Shown here one piece after another: positions 30,962-40,080 of a stretch of 64,000 nt of DNA (the first letter of the stretch is position 1; each line of letters starts with the position of its first letter). The stretch is from the NCBI RefSeq assembly GCF_001714725.1, contig NZ_CP016447.1, positions 3,343,501-3,407,500 of the forward strand, in the 5' to 3' direction. This DNA comes from Acidovorax sp. RAC01 (GTDB lineage Bacteria; Pseudomonadota; Gammaproteobacteria; Burkholderiales; Burkholderiaceae_C). Below the pieces are notes generated by a model, which was not told where the DNA came from, did no database searches, and saw nothing but the letters and a program-made list of their open reading frames with translations. Made by a program: the position numbers and the translations under genes.

Positions 30962-30986
30962 AAAAGCGGCCCGAAGGCCGCTTTTA
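30962..30986 (+). terminator. Rho-independent terminator
   Basis: AAAAGCGGCC-CGAA-GGCCGCTTTT hairpin 59 bases after the hypothetical gene's stop; A- and T-flanked so it can act on both strands, including the end of the convergent acyl-CoA dehydrogenase gene. Confidence 0.85.
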
Positions 30987-31055
30987 TCGTCAGGGGAAGC
31001 CGCGATGGACGCAAGCCGTGCAACAGGCCTGTTTGCCGCCCGGCAACCTCGTGTC

Positions 31056-32330
31056 TCAGCTGCCGCGCGTGACGGGCACGCTGGCATCGCGGCCATAGAC
31101 GCCGTACTTGCCCAGCTCCCACTTGGCAATCGCGTTGCGGTGCACTTCATCGGGGCCGTCTGCAAAGCGCAGTGTGCGGGCGTTGGCGTAGGCGTAGGCC
31201 AGCGGGAAGTCGTCGCTCACGCCGCCGCCGCCATGGACCTGCATGGCCCAGTCGATCACTTCGCAGGCCATGGTGGGGGCCACTACCTTGATCATGGCGA
31301 TCTCGGTGCGTGCCACCTTGTTGCCGGCAATGTCCATCAGCCACGCGGCCTTGAGCGTGAGCAGGCGGGCCATGTCGATCTTGCAGCGGGCTTCGGCAAT
31401 GCGCTCCTGCGTCACGGTCTGCTGGGCCACCGTCTTGCCAAACGCCACGCGCGAGGATGCACGCTTGCACATCAGCTCCAGCGCACGCTCGGCCAGGCCG
31501 ATGAGGCGCATGCAGTGGTGAATGCGCCCGGGGCCCAGGCGCCCCTGTGCGATCTCGAAGCCGCGGCCTTCGCCGAGCAGGATGTTGGAAACGGGCACGC
31601 GCACGTTCTCGAACGTCATCTCGACGTGGCCGTGCGGCGCGTCGTCGTAGCCAAACACGTTGAGCGGGCGAATGATGGTGATGCCCTTGGCATCGGCCGG
31701 CACCAGCACCATGCTCTGCTGCGAGTGGCGCGCTGCCTCGGGGTCGGTCTTGCCCATGGTGACGAACACGGCGCAGCGTGGGTCGGCGGCGCCCGAGATC
31801 CACCACTTGCGGCCATTGATCACGTATTCATCGCCATCGCGCTCGATGCGTGTCTCGATGTTGGTCGCGTCGCTCGATGCCACGGCCGGCTCGGTCATGG
31901 CAAAGGCCGAGCGGATCTTGCCTTCGAGCAGGGGCTTGAGCCAGCGGGCCTTGTTGGCCTCGTCGCCGTAGCGGGCAATGGTTTCCATGTTGCCCGTGTC
32001 GGGGGCCGAGCAGTTGAAGACCTCGCTGGCCCATGGCACGCGGCCCATGATTTCGGCCAGGGGTGCGTATTCCTGGTTGGTCAGGCCCGCGCCTTCGTAG
32101 CCCGACGCTGCGGCGCTGTCCACCGGCAGGAACAGGTTCCACAGGCCTGCGGCCTGGGCCTTGGGCTTGAGCTTCTCGATGGTGGTGAGCGCGGTCCAGC
32201 GCTTGCCAGCGGCCGTGTTGGCAGCCAGTTCGGCCGCGTAGGCAGGCTCGGCCGGATAAATATGGTCGTCCATGAACTGGAGCAGCTTGGCCTGCAGTTC
32301 CTTGGTCTTGGGGGAGTAGTCAAAGTCCAT
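31056..32330 (-). CDS. Acyl-CoA dehydrogenase, ACAD10/11-like
   Basis: 424 residues, FAD enzyme. [20 protein letters not shown] at the N-terminus; [20 protein letters not shown] and [19 protein letters not shown] in the FAD/substrate region; [40 protein letters not shown] near the C-terminus. It groups by motif with ACAD10/11 and LvaC-type enzymes. Its partner kinase gene lies 45 bases upstream on the same strand, the usual pairing (fused in animal ACAD10/11). In that pairing the kinase phosphorylates a 4-hydroxyacyl-CoA and the dehydrogenase helps eliminate phosphate to an enoyl-CoA (established for LvaA/LvaC and ACAD11; inferred here). Last gene of the minus-strand cluster. Confidence 0.9.
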   Translation of the reverse strand: MDFDYSPKTKELQAKLLQFMDDHIYPAEPAYAAELAANTAAGKRWTALTTIEKLKPKAQAAGLWNLFLPVDSAAASGYEGAGLTNQEYAPLAEIMGRVPWASEVFNCSAPDTGNMETIARYGDEANKARWLKPLLEGKIRSAFAMTEPAVASSDATNIETRIERDGDEYVINGRKWWISGAADPRCAVFVTMGKTDPEAARHSQQSMVLVPADAKGITIIRPLNVFGYDDAPHGHVEMTFENVRVPVSNILLGEGRGFEIAQGRLGPGRIHHCMRLIGLAERALELMCKRASSRVAFGKTVAQQTVTQERIAEARCKIDMARLLTLKAAWLMDIAGNKVARTEIAMIKVVAPTMACEVIDWAMQVHGGGGVSDDFPLAYAYANARTLRFADGPDEVHRNAIAKWELGKYGVYGRDASVPVTRGS

Positions 32331-32375
32331 GGGGTCTCCGTCAAAAAATCGGTGGGGCGGGGTGCTGCGATGGGC

Positions 32376-33461
32376 TCAGCCGCGTTGCGCAAACGACCAC
32401 GCCAGCTGCGCCATGGGCCGTGCCGTGTCGCCGGATGCCTTGGCTTGCGCGCTGGAGGCCGTGCCGGCTTCGACGCGCTTGGCAATGCCCTGCAGGATGG
32501 CCGCGATGCGGAACATGTTGTAGGCCAGGTAGAAGTTCCAGTCGGCCCGCAGCGAGTCGGGCGTGGCGATGCCGGTGCGCTCGCAGTAGCGGCGGATGTA
32601 GGTGTCTTCGTCAGGGATGCCCAGCGCGGCGATGTCCAGACCCGCAATGCCACGGCTCAATGACGCGGGGATGTGCCAGCTCATGCAGTGGTAGCTGAAA
32701 TCAGCCAGCGGATGGCCCAGCGTGGACAGCTCCCAGTCCAGCACAGCGATCACGCGGGGCTCGGTGGGGTGGAACATGAGGTTGTCCAGCCGGTAGTCGC
32801 CATGCACGATGGAGACGTGGCTCTCGTCACGGGCGCTGGCGGGCATGTTGGCCGGGAGCCATTCCATCAGGCGGTCCATCTCTTCGATGGGCTGGGTGAT
32901 GGAGGCCACGTACTGCTTGCTCCAGCGGCCGATCTGCCGGTCGAAATAATTGCCAGGCTTGCCATAGCCGGCCAGGCCACGGTCGGCAAATTTCACGGTA
33001 TGCAGGGCCGAGATCACGCGGTTCATCTCGTTGTAGATGGCACTGCGTTCGGCAGGCTCCATGCCTGGGAGCGACTGGTCCCACAGCACGCGCCCCTGCA
33101 TGCATTCCATGACGTAGAACGCGCGGCCGATCACGCTTTCGTCCTCGCACAGCACATGCATGCGCGGCACGGGCACGTCGGTGCCATACAGGCCGCTCAT
33201 CACGGCGAACTCGCGCTCGATGGCGTGGGCCGACGGCAGAAGCTTGGCCACCGGGCCGGGCTTGGAGCGCATGACGTAGCTGGCCGTGGGTGTGTTGAGC
33301 TTGTACGTCGGGTTGGACTGGCCGCCCTTGAACATCTCCACGGTCAGCGGGCCGGCAAAGCCCTCCATGTGCTTCTGCAGCCAGGCGGTCAGCGCGCCAG
33401 TGTCGAAAGCATGCTGTTCAGAAACCGGGCGCGTGCCGACGAAATGGTCAAAGTTGCTCAT
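32376..33461 (-). CDS. Aminoglycoside-phosphotransferase-fold kinase, ACAD10/11 or LvaA type
   Basis: 361 residues, APH fold. N-lobe: MFKGGQSNPTYKLNT and SYVMRSKPGP (ATP lysine region); catalytic loop SIVHGDYRLDNLMFHPTEP with the Brenner HGD; DFG-equivalent AVLDWELSTLGHPLADFSYH. All kinase residues are intact. This subgroup is associated with acyl-CoA dehydrogenases and not with drug resistance; predicted substrate is a hydroxyacyl-CoA. It sits 18 bases downstream of the Crp/Fnr gene and 45 bases upstream of the dehydrogenase gene. Confidence 0.9.
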   Translation of the reverse strand: MSNFDHFVGTRPVSEQHAFDTGALTAWLQKHMEGFAGPLTVEMFKGGQSNPTYKLNTPTASYVMRSKPGPVAKLLPSAHAIEREFAVMSGLYGTDVPVPRMHVLCEDESVIGRAFYVMECMQGRVLWDQSLPGMEPAERSAIYNEMNRVISALHTVKFADRGLAGYGKPGNYFDRQIGRWSKQYVASITQPIEEMDRLMEWLPANMPASARDESHVSIVHGDYRLDNLMFHPTEPRVIAVLDWELSTLGHPLADFSYHCMSWHIPASLSRGIAGLDIAALGIPDEDTYIRRYCERTGIATPDSLRADWNFYLAYNMFRIAAILQGIAKRVEAGTASSAQAKASGDTARPMAQLAWSFAQRG

Positions 33462-33479
33462 GGATACGGTGGGGGTGTT

Positions 33480-34199
33480 TCAGTTGTCAGTCTCGGCAAT
33501 GCGCATGAGCGCTTCGCGATCGCGCACCACCAGGCCGCCCGGCTCGATGCGGATGGCATCCTCGCGCTCCATGGCCTTGAGCTCCTGGTTGACCCGCTGG
33601 CGCGATGCGCCCAGCAGCTGCGCCAGTTCTTCCTGTGCCAGTTGCAGGCCGATGCGCATCTCGCTGCCATCCGACAGGCTGGGGATGCCGTAGCTGCGCA
33701 CGAGGTGCACCAGCTGCTTGGCCAGCCGTGCGCGCAGGGGCAGCGTGTTGAGGTCTTCCACCAGGCCGTACAGCTGGCGTATGCGCCGTGCATGCAGGCG
33801 CAGCATGGCCTCGTAGAACTCCACATGGGCCGCGAGAATCTTGCGGAAGTCGGCCTTGGCCACGCACAGGATGGTGGTGTCGCCATGGGCGTAGGCATCG
33901 TGCGTGCGCCGGTCCCCGTCGAAGATCGCCACGTCGCCGAACCAGATGCCTGGCTCCACATAGGTCAGCGTGATCTGCTTGCCCGATATGGAGGTCGAGC
34001 TCACGCGCACCGCGCCGCGGGCGCACGCAATCCACTCCTCGGGCGGGTCCCCGCGGGCGGCAATCAGGCCGCCGTCCTTGAAGCGTTTGACGTATGCACA
34101 TCGCAGGATGTCGTGGCGTAGTGAAGGTGAAAGAGATGAAAACCAGCGACCGGAGTTGATCGCTTCTCGTTCTTCGATAGTAAGAATCGGGTCGTCCAT
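33480..34199 (-). CDS. Crp/Fnr-family transcriptional regulator
   Basis: 239 residues. N-terminal cyclic-nucleotide-type domain (SGKQITLTYVEPGIWFGDVA, FDGDRRTHDAYAHGDTTILC), dimer helix, and C-terminal winged helix with the recognition segment QEELAQLLGASRQRVNQELK. No Fnr cysteine cluster, so not an oxygen sensor of the FeS type; the effector is unknown. Start ATG 34199 (MDDPILTIEE); an open frame to 34274 upstream is not family-like. Located within the acyl-CoA cluster, just before the kinase gene, so it probably controls part of it (inference). Confidence 0.88.
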   Translation of the reverse strand: MDDPILTIEEREAINSGRWFSSLSPSLRHDILRCAYVKRFKDGGLIAARGDPPEEWIACARGAVRVSSTSISGKQITLTYVEPGIWFGDVAIFDGDRRTHDAYAHGDTTILCVAKADFRKILAAHVEFYEAMLRLHARRIRQLYGLVEDLNTLPLRARLAKQLVHLVRSYGIPSLSDGSEMRIGLQLAQEELAQLLGASRQRVNQELKAMEREDAIRIEPGGLVVRDREALMRIAETDN

Positions 34200-34432
34200 G
34201 GGCTGTCTTTTGCGTGACTGGTAACAGGGCCATTGTCGCGTCAGGGACCGTCGCCCCGCGTCAGGGTTTGTCACCTGCGTGTCTGCACGGGGAGGATGGG
34301 GCGCGGTACCTCATCAAGCCATGTGTGATGGACTGCGTTTCGCCAACAAAAAACCCGGGTCCACATTGCATGGAGCGGGGTCTGGACTGCCTTGCCTGCA
34401 CTCTGCGATCACGCATGTGCAGGCGGTACGCG

Positions 34433-35212
34433 CTACTCGTAACGCGGCGTGCGCTTATCCAGAAAGGCACTGATGCCTGCACCCGCGTTGGAGTGGTGCA
34501 GGTTCTTCACGAAGTGGTCGCGCTCCTGGTCGAGGTGCTGCGTCAGGCTGGCGTGGGGCGCATCGTTGATCAGCTCCTTGATGCTGGCCAGCGCATTGGG
34601 CGCACGCGCGTTGAGCTGCTCTGCCAGGGCAAGCGCGGTATCCAGCGCATCGCCAGGCTCGGCGATGCGATTGACCAGGCCCAGCGCGTGCAGGCGCTCA
34701 GCACCCAGGCGATCGCCGCACATCAGGATCTCGGCAGCCATCTGCCGCGACAGGGCATGCACCAGGCTCCAGCTGCCGCCGCCATCGGGCGAGAGCGCCA
34801 CGTTGCTGTATGCCATCACAAACACAGCATTGCGCGCAGCCACGATCATGTCGCAGGCCAGCGCCAGCGAGAAGCCCGCGCCGGCGGCAGCGCCCTCGAC
34901 CGCTGCGATCACCGGCTTGGGGTACGTGCGGATGGTTTCGATCCAGTTGTGCAGGCCTTCAATGCTCTGCGCCTGCACCTCGGGGTGTTGCTGCCGGTTG
35001 GCCAGCAGGCGTTCCAGGTTGCCCCCGGCGCAGAACATGCCGTCGGCACCGGTGATGATCACGCTGCGGATGTCGGCACTGCGTTCGGCAACACCCAGGG
35101 CCTCGATACCCGCGGCATACATCGCCGGGTCGATGGCGTTGCGTCGCTCCGGGTTGCGAAGGGTGAGGACCAGGGTCTGGCCCTGGCTGGTGCTCTGGAG
35201 TTCTGCGGGCAT
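34433..35212 (-). CDS. Enoyl-CoA hydratase/isomerase family protein
   Basis: 259 residues, crotonase fold. LVLTLRNPERRNAIDPAMY, oxyanion hole GMFCAGGNLERLL and AVEGAAAGAGFSLALACDMI, then VALSPDGGGSWSLVHAL. The second catalytic position reads SPDGGGS, where classical hydratases have Glu; with Asp there, isomerase activity or the PaaG/PaaB-like subgroup is plausible. C-terminal IS-F-DKRTPRYE is normal. Hydrates or isomerises enoyl-CoA in beta-oxidation. Between the 3-hydroxyacyl-CoA dehydrogenase and regulator genes, same strand. Confidence 0.9.
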   Translation of the reverse strand: MPAELQSTSQGQTLVLTLRNPERRNAIDPAMYAAGIEALGVAERSADIRSVIITGADGMFCAGGNLERLLANRQQHPEVQAQSIEGLHNWIETIRTYPKPVIAAVEGAAAGAGFSLALACDMIVAARNAVFVMAYSNVALSPDGGGSWSLVHALSRQMAAEILMCGDRLGAERLHALGLVNRIAEPGDALDTALALAEQLNARAPNALASIKELINDAPHASLTQHLDQERDHFVKNLHHSNAGAGISAFLDKRTPRYE

Positions 35213-35325
35213 GGGAGACCTCGGGTGGGGACTTCAGGCGGCGGGATGCTCGGCGGGCCGTGCCATCACGCGCTCACTGCATCCCGAACAGGGGGCAGGG
35301 CGCTGTACGGCATGGCGGCGCAGCG

Positions 35326-36846
35326 TCATTCTTCGACGTGTGTGAGGCTCAGCCCGATGGCGCCGCGTCGGCGCAGCCAGGGGCTAGGCCGGTAGCGTGT
35401 GTCGCCGTAGACGGTCTGCATGTTGAAAAGCACTTCGAGAATGTTCGTTGGGCCCCAGCGGTCGCCCATGGCCAGAGGACCGAGCGGGTAGCCCAGGCCC
35501 AGCGTCACCGCGGTCTCCAGGTCGCGCGGGCTGCAGATGCCCTGCTGGCAGATGTCGCTGGCGATGTTGACGATGGTTGCCACCACGCGCTGCGTTACAA
35601 ACCCGCCGCTGTCTCGGATCACGCTCACGGCCTTGCCGTCGCGGGCGAACAGCGCATGCGCTGCATTGCGGATGTCCACGCGCGAAGCCGGGTTGGTGGC
35701 CAGCACGCGGCGCCGCGTGGCCGCATCGTCGATCAGCATGTCGATACCGATGGTGCGGGCCGGGTCCAGCCGCTCGACGACGGCCACCGTAGTCACGTCA
35801 AACCCCAGCGGTGCCACCAGCGTGATCGCATGCGCAGAGGGTGACTGGCCCGTTTCAATCGCTGCGCCCAGGTCCTTGAGCAGCTGGTACAGCTCTGCCC
35901 GGCGCGAGGCGCGTGGCGACACCCACACGGGCGGAATCAGGTCCACCAACGGCACGGCCGGTTCCGCCGGAACCTGGGCCACGCCATCGGCATACCGGTA
36001 AAAGCCTTCGCCCGACTTCTTGCCGAGCAAGCCTCCCGCAAGCCTTTGTGCCGTGATCACGCTGGGCCGAAAGCGCGGCTCATCGTAGTACTGGCGGTAA
36101 ATGGACTCCATCACCGGGTGCGATACATCCAGCGCGGTCAGGTCCATCAGTTCAAAAGGCCCAAGCTTGAAGCCCACCTGGTCGCGCAGGATGCGGTCTA
36201 CCGTGGCGAAGTCGGTCACGCCTTCCCCCACAATGCGCAGCGCCTCGGTGCCAAAGCCGCGGCCGGCATGGTTGACGATGAAACCCGGCGTGTCTTGCGC
36301 CTGCACCGGCGTGTGCCCCATCTGGCGGGCGTAGTTCACAAGCGCTGCGCAAATGGCCGGATCCGTCTTCAGCCCTGCAATAACCTCGACCACCTTCATC
36401 AGCGGGACCGGGTTGAAGAAATGAAAGCCCGCGAGCTGCCCTGGCCGTGGTAGCCCGGCACCGATTGCCGTGACGGACAGCGAGGATGTGTTGGTGGCCA
36501 GCACCGCGTCATCGCGCAGCACCTGCTGCAGTTGCGCCAGCAACGCCTGCTTGGCATCCAGCCGCTCCACGATGGCTTCTATGACGAGATCACACCCGGC
36601 AAGGTCGGCGACCGCTGTGACGGGGTGCAGCCGTGCTGCATGGGCGCTGGCCTCGGTTTCGTCGAGCCGGCCCTTGGCGACCAGCTTGGCCCATTGTTCT
36701 TCCAAAGCGGCCTTGGCGGCCTGGGCTGCGCCGGGATTCACGTCCAGCAGGAATACCTCGCTACCTGCCTGCGCCGCGATTTGCGCGATGCCGCGGCCCA
36801 TGGCACCCGTGCCTGCAATTCCGATGCGGGGAAACTGAATTTTCAT
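35326..36846 (-). CDS. 3-hydroxyacyl-CoA dehydrogenase (PaaH-like, two C-terminal domains)
   Basis: 506 residues. NAD-binding Rossmann motif RIGIAGTGAMGRGIAQIAAQ, ILATNTSSLSV-type segment (VLATNTSSLSVTAIGAGLPR), FHFFNPVPLMKVVEVIAG with the catalytic His, and DTPGFIVNHAGRGFGTEALR. A second 3HCDH C-terminal domain follows (GDRWGPTNILEVLFNMQTVY), as in PaaH/PaaC-type enzymes of ~500 residues. Oxidises 3-hydroxyacyl-CoA to 3-oxoacyl-CoA. ATG 36846 is chosen where the Rossmann fold begins. First gene of the minus-strand cluster; divergent from the FimV-like gene with 71 bases between. Confidence 0.92.
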   Translation of the reverse strand: MKIQFPRIGIAGTGAMGRGIAQIAAQAGSEVFLLDVNPGAAQAAKAALEEQWAKLVAKGRLDETEASAHAARLHPVTAVADLAGCDLVIEAIVERLDAKQALLAQLQQVLRDDAVLATNTSSLSVTAIGAGLPRPGQLAGFHFFNPVPLMKVVEVIAGLKTDPAICAALVNYARQMGHTPVQAQDTPGFIVNHAGRGFGTEALRIVGEGVTDFATVDRILRDQVGFKLGPFELMDLTALDVSHPVMESIYRQYYDEPRFRPSVITAQRLAGGLLGKKSGEGFYRYADGVAQVPAEPAVPLVDLIPPVWVSPRASRRAELYQLLKDLGAAIETGQSPSAHAITLVAPLGFDVTTVAVVERLDPARTIGIDMLIDDAATRRRVLATNPASRVDIRNAAHALFARDGKAVSVIRDSGGFVTQRVVATIVNIASDICQQGICSPRDLETAVTLGLGYPLGPLAMGDRWGPTNILEVLFNMQTVYGDTRYRPSPWLRRRGAIGLSLTHVEE

Positions 36847-36917
36847 AGCGCGATTATGGCTGTGGCTCTGGTTGAGCGTTGTGTGCAAGAATCAACTGCA
36901 CCCGATTAAAATGAATT

Positions 36918-39062
36918 GTGAAAATCAGTAACACCATCTTTGGCGCTGGCATGTGGATGCTTGCTGCTGGCGCCAGCGCACTTTCGCTGGGCGGCAGCCG
37001 TGGTCAGGTCACCATTGGTGCGCCCGTGGATCTGGCATTCGAGATCCAGCCCGATGCCGGGACGGACGTTGCCGGATCGTGTGTTACGGCGCAAGTGGTT
37101 GCAGGCGAAACGCCCTTGGGCGACGCCCGTGTGCGGGTTACACCCATCCCCGAGTCGCGCGGCCGCCCGCCTGCAGTGCGTGTGCAGACCACAGTGGTGG
37201 TCGATGAGCCTGTGCTGAGCGTCACGCTCTCGGCTGGTTGCTCGGGCAGGACGGTCCGAACCTACACCTTTCTTTCGGAGCTTCCGTCGCTTGCACCTCG
37301 CACGGGCGCGCCAGTGGACGTGGCGCGGCTCGCGCAGGCGGTTGTGCAAGGGGTCGGACCAGGTCCTGTTCGCCCCTCTCCTGGACCCGTTGCGGCCGAA
37401 ACGGGCGCTCCTGCAGCGTCAGCACCTGGCAGGCGCGCACCGGCCAAGCCCAACGCAAGCGACAGTGCGAGGCCCCCAGTGGCTGCGCTTGCGCCCGGTC
37501 GCCCAGTCAAGCCGAAGGCTGCGCCCTCTGTGGTCAAGGCGCCAGCGTCGCGCCTCGTGGTCGAGCCGCTCGACACCTGGCTCGACAGCCCCGTGGTGTT
37601 ACGCAGCGCTCCGTTGTTGAGCATCACGCCAGATGAGCAGCCTTCGGCTCAGCGTGCACAGGCGGCCGCTTTGTGGAAGACACTCAACATCCAGCCTGGC
37701 GATATCGACCCCGATGCCGAGCGTGCGAAAGTGCTTGAGGGTGATCTCGCCACTGCAAAAGCCCAGGCCGAGCGCGAACGCGTTTCTGCAGCCCAGCTGC
37801 AGGAGCAATTGGCGCAGGTCGAGAACGAGCGTTTTTCCCCGACGGTGGTGTATGCGCTTGCCGGCTTGCTGGCCCTGGCCCTGGTCTTTGCCGCGTGGGC
37901 GGTTGTGCGCCTTCGGAAGGCGTCCGAGAGGGCCGTCAAGTCATGGCGCGATTCGGTGGCCTTGGGCTCCCGTGAATCGATCGAGGCGCATGATGCTGCG
38001 GCCGGTCCTGCGGCCCCCCGCCCGTACGACACTTGGCCCTCCTCGGAAACCCAGCCTGCCACGGGCCCGGCGTCAGAGCGTGGAGACCTGGGCGTAACCA
38101 TACCACCCGCGCTTGGGCCTGCCAGTGCCCCTGTTCCGCTTCAGCCTCCCACGGCTGACCCTGCACCCAAGGCACCGTTGCCGGCGCCTGCACCGGCACT
38201 GCACATCGTCAACCCCGAAGAGCTTTTCGACATTCAGCAGCAGGCGGAGTTCTTCGTGTCGGTGGGCGAACACCAGCAGGCCATCGAGGTGCTCAAGCAC
38301 CATATCGCAGAGCACCGCAAGACGTCGCCTTTGGCGTACCTCGAGTTGTTGCGGCTGTATCACACGCTCAGCCGCGTTGATGAGTTTGCCCAGCTGCGCA
38401 CGCAATTCATGCAGTGGTTCAACGCGCAGGTTCCCGACTTTGCTGCCTTCAGTCGCGCCGGGCGCGTTCTGGAGCATTACACCGATGCGCTGGCCGAAAT
38501 CGAGGCGCAATGGACGTCCCCGACCGTACTTGAACTGCTTGAAAGCTACCTTTTCCGCGAAGAAGGCGGTGCCACCGTGGCGCCTTTCGATCTGGCGGCC
38601 TATGACGATCTGCTGTTGCTGCTGTCTGTTGCACAGACCACACCCGCCAGCGCCCGAGGCGCGCCGCCGCCGCGCCAGCGCACGACGCCCATGGCACCGC
38701 TGCGCAGCGAGTCTGCCGTGTTCAGCGGCGCACTGCCATCCAGCGCTGGCGCGGGGGGCGCCGGGGCGGGCGTTGACTCACCCCGTGACCTGCTGGCGAG
38801 CGGGATCGATTTCGACTTCGATTCGCTGCCTGGTGGCCTCGATCTCGAGAGTCCGGAGGCGAAGCCGTTTCCCGTCGATTCGCTGGCCGTACCGCTTGAT
38901 CTGGACCTGTCGGATGAGCCGCACCTGACGCTCAGCGATCTGCCTGCCGTGCCTGTGACTCCGCCCCCGCCCCGCGGGCAGCCGGTAGGTTTTGGGATGG
39001 ACAACGACTTGATGGAACTCAGGCTCGAGCTGGATCAGCGCAAAAAGAGCGACCTCGGTTAG
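36918..39062 (+). CDS. FimV/HubP-like polar membrane protein
   Basis: 714 residues, GTG start. Signal peptide (about 1-22), then the FimV N-terminal domain (ALSLGGSRGQVTIGAPVDLA). A Pro/Ala-rich linker, a short coiled coil at ~265-305, and one membrane helix at ~308-330 (TVVYALAGLLALALVFAAWA). The cytoplasmic part has a TPR-like block (NPEELFDIQQQAEFFVSVGE, HQQAIEVLKHHIAEHRK) and an acidic tail (DLESPEAKPFPVDSL). Architecture matches FimV/TspA/HubP, which organise the cell pole and type IV pili. No classical LysM motif was spotted. No pilus genes adjoin it. Confidence 0.78.
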   Translation: MKISNTIFGAGMWMLAAGASALSLGGSRGQVTIGAPVDLAFEIQPDAGTDVAGSCVTAQVVAGETPLGDARVRVTPIPESRGRPPAVRVQTTVVVDEPVLSVTLSAGCSGRTVRTYTFLSELPSLAPRTGAPVDVARLAQAVVQGVGPGPVRPSPGPVAAETGAPAASAPGRRAPAKPNASDSARPPVAALAPGRPVKPKAAPSVVKAPASRLVVEPLDTWLDSPVVLRSAPLLSITPDEQPSAQRAQAAALWKTLNIQPGDIDPDAERAKVLEGDLATAKAQAERERVSAAQLQEQLAQVENERFSPTVVYALAGLLALALVFAAWAVVRLRKASERAVKSWRDSVALGSRESIEAHDAAAGPAAPRPYDTWPSSETQPATGPASERGDLGVTIPPALGPASAPVPLQPPTADPAPKAPLPAPAPALHIVNPEELFDIQQQAEFFVSVGEHQQAIEVLKHHIAEHRKTSPLAYLELLRLYHTLSRVDEFAQLRTQFMQWFNAQVPDFAAFSRAGRVLEHYTDALAEIEAQWTSPTVLELLESYLFREEGGATVAPFDLAAYDDLLLLLSVAQTTPASARGAPPPRQRTTPMAPLRSESAVFSGALPSSAGAGGAGAGVDSPRDLLASGIDFDFDSLPGGLDLESPEAKPFPVDSLAVPLDLDLSDEPHLTLSDLPAVPVTPPPPRGQPVGFGMDNDLMELRLELDQRKKSDLG

Positions 39063-39174
39063 AGGACGACTCGCCGCCACCCGGCCGAGTCGAGGCACCG
39101 TGGGGCACTGTTTCCAGCGCGGCGAGCGGTTCATGCACGCCGCCAAAGCACCTGCATGCCAGGCTGCCCGTCCG

Positions 39175-40080
39175 TCAGCCCTGCATCAAGGCCATCAGCG
39201 CAGACGCCTGCGCTTCTGGATCCGCCGCATTCACCAGCGCCCGCACCACCGCGATGGACCCCACGCCAGTGGCGAGCACGTCGGCAAACTGTTCTGCCCC
39301 GATGCCGCCGATGGCCACTTGCGGGTAGTCGCGCAACAGCCGTGCATAGACGCCCAGCCGGCCTACGCCCTGTGGCGCCGTGGCCATCTTCTTGAGTGTG
39401 GTCGGGAAGACAGCACCCATGGCGATGTAGCTCGGCCCGACGGCATCGGCGCGGACCATTTCCGCGTAGCCGTGGGTGCTGACCCCCAGGCGGACACCGC
39501 TGGCCCGCAGTGCATCGAGCTCGTCGGGACGCAACGCATCGAGGTCTTCCTGCCCCAGGTGGACGCCATAGGCGCCCGCGTCAATGGCAGCCTGCCAGTG
39601 ATCGTTGATGAACAGCAGCGCACCAGTGCCCTGTACCGCCGCCACGGAAGCGGCGATTTCGCGCGCTACCGCCTTTGCATCTGTGGATTTGAAGCGCAAC
39701 TGCACGGTGGGAACCCCTGCGCGCGCCATGCGGCCGACCCAGACCGCATCCGGCAGTACTGCGTACAGGCCGAGCTGCTGAGGGCAAGGGGCAAATGTGC
39801 GGGCGCGCGGCACTGGCTGCAGGCCGAAGTCCTGCGGTGCGCTCGGCCAAAGGGCGGCGTCAAAGCTGCCGGAGCGAAGCGTCTGGGCCTGCCACGCACT
39901 GGCCAGACAGCGAGCATCTGCTGCAATAAAGCCGAGCTGGCTGCAGGCTTGCAATACGGCTGCGTAGGCAGCGTCTTGCGATGCTGCCTCTGGGACTGGC
40001 TGCGGTTCAAAACCTGCAAATGTGCTGGCGTGGCATGCCACGATGGCCTGGGCCATCGGCTCGGTATCGTGGTTACCCAT
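39175..40080 (-). CDS. thiE: Thiamine-phosphate synthase with N-terminal extension
   Basis: 301 residues. Residues ~97-301 are ThiE: LGLYAVLPDAVWVGRMARAG, PTVQLRFKSTDAKAVAREIA, LFINDHWQAAIDAGAYGVHL, GQEDLDALRPDELDALRASG, GPSYIAMGAVFPTTLKKMAT, IGGIGAEQFADVLATGVGSI. ThiE couples HMP-PP and thiazole phosphate to thiamine phosphate. ThiE is normally ~210 residues, so ~95 residues are extra (ATFAGFEP- and ALWPSAPQDFGLQPV-containing); they are not recognised. Start ATG 40080 overlaps the thiG stop by eight bases, showing translational coupling. Last gene of thiO-thiS-thiG-thiE. Confidence 0.9.
   Translation of the reverse strand: MGNHDTEPMAQAIVACHASTFAGFEPQPVPEAASQDAAYAAVLQACSQLGFIAADARCLASAWQAQTLRSGSFDAALWPSAPQDFGLQPVPRARTFAPCPQQLGLYAVLPDAVWVGRMARAGVPTVQLRFKSTDAKAVAREIAASVAAVQGTGALLFINDHWQAAIDAGAYGVHLGQEDLDALRPDELDALRASGVRLGVSTHGYAEMVRADAVGPSYIAMGAVFPTTLKKMATAPQGVGRLGVYARLLRDYPQVAIGGIGAEQFADVLATGVGSIAVVRALVNAADPEAQASALMALMQG

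Noticed and set aside
29787..32663. A 958-codon plus-strand open frame over the L,D-transpeptidase to kinase region
   Set aside because: It crosses a terminator and several real genes and shows no family motif.
31056..36846. Phenylacetate catabolism operon, because of the PaaH-like and crotonase genes
   Set aside because: No paaABCDE, paaK or paaZ genes are present; the kinase/dehydrogenase pair points elsewhere.
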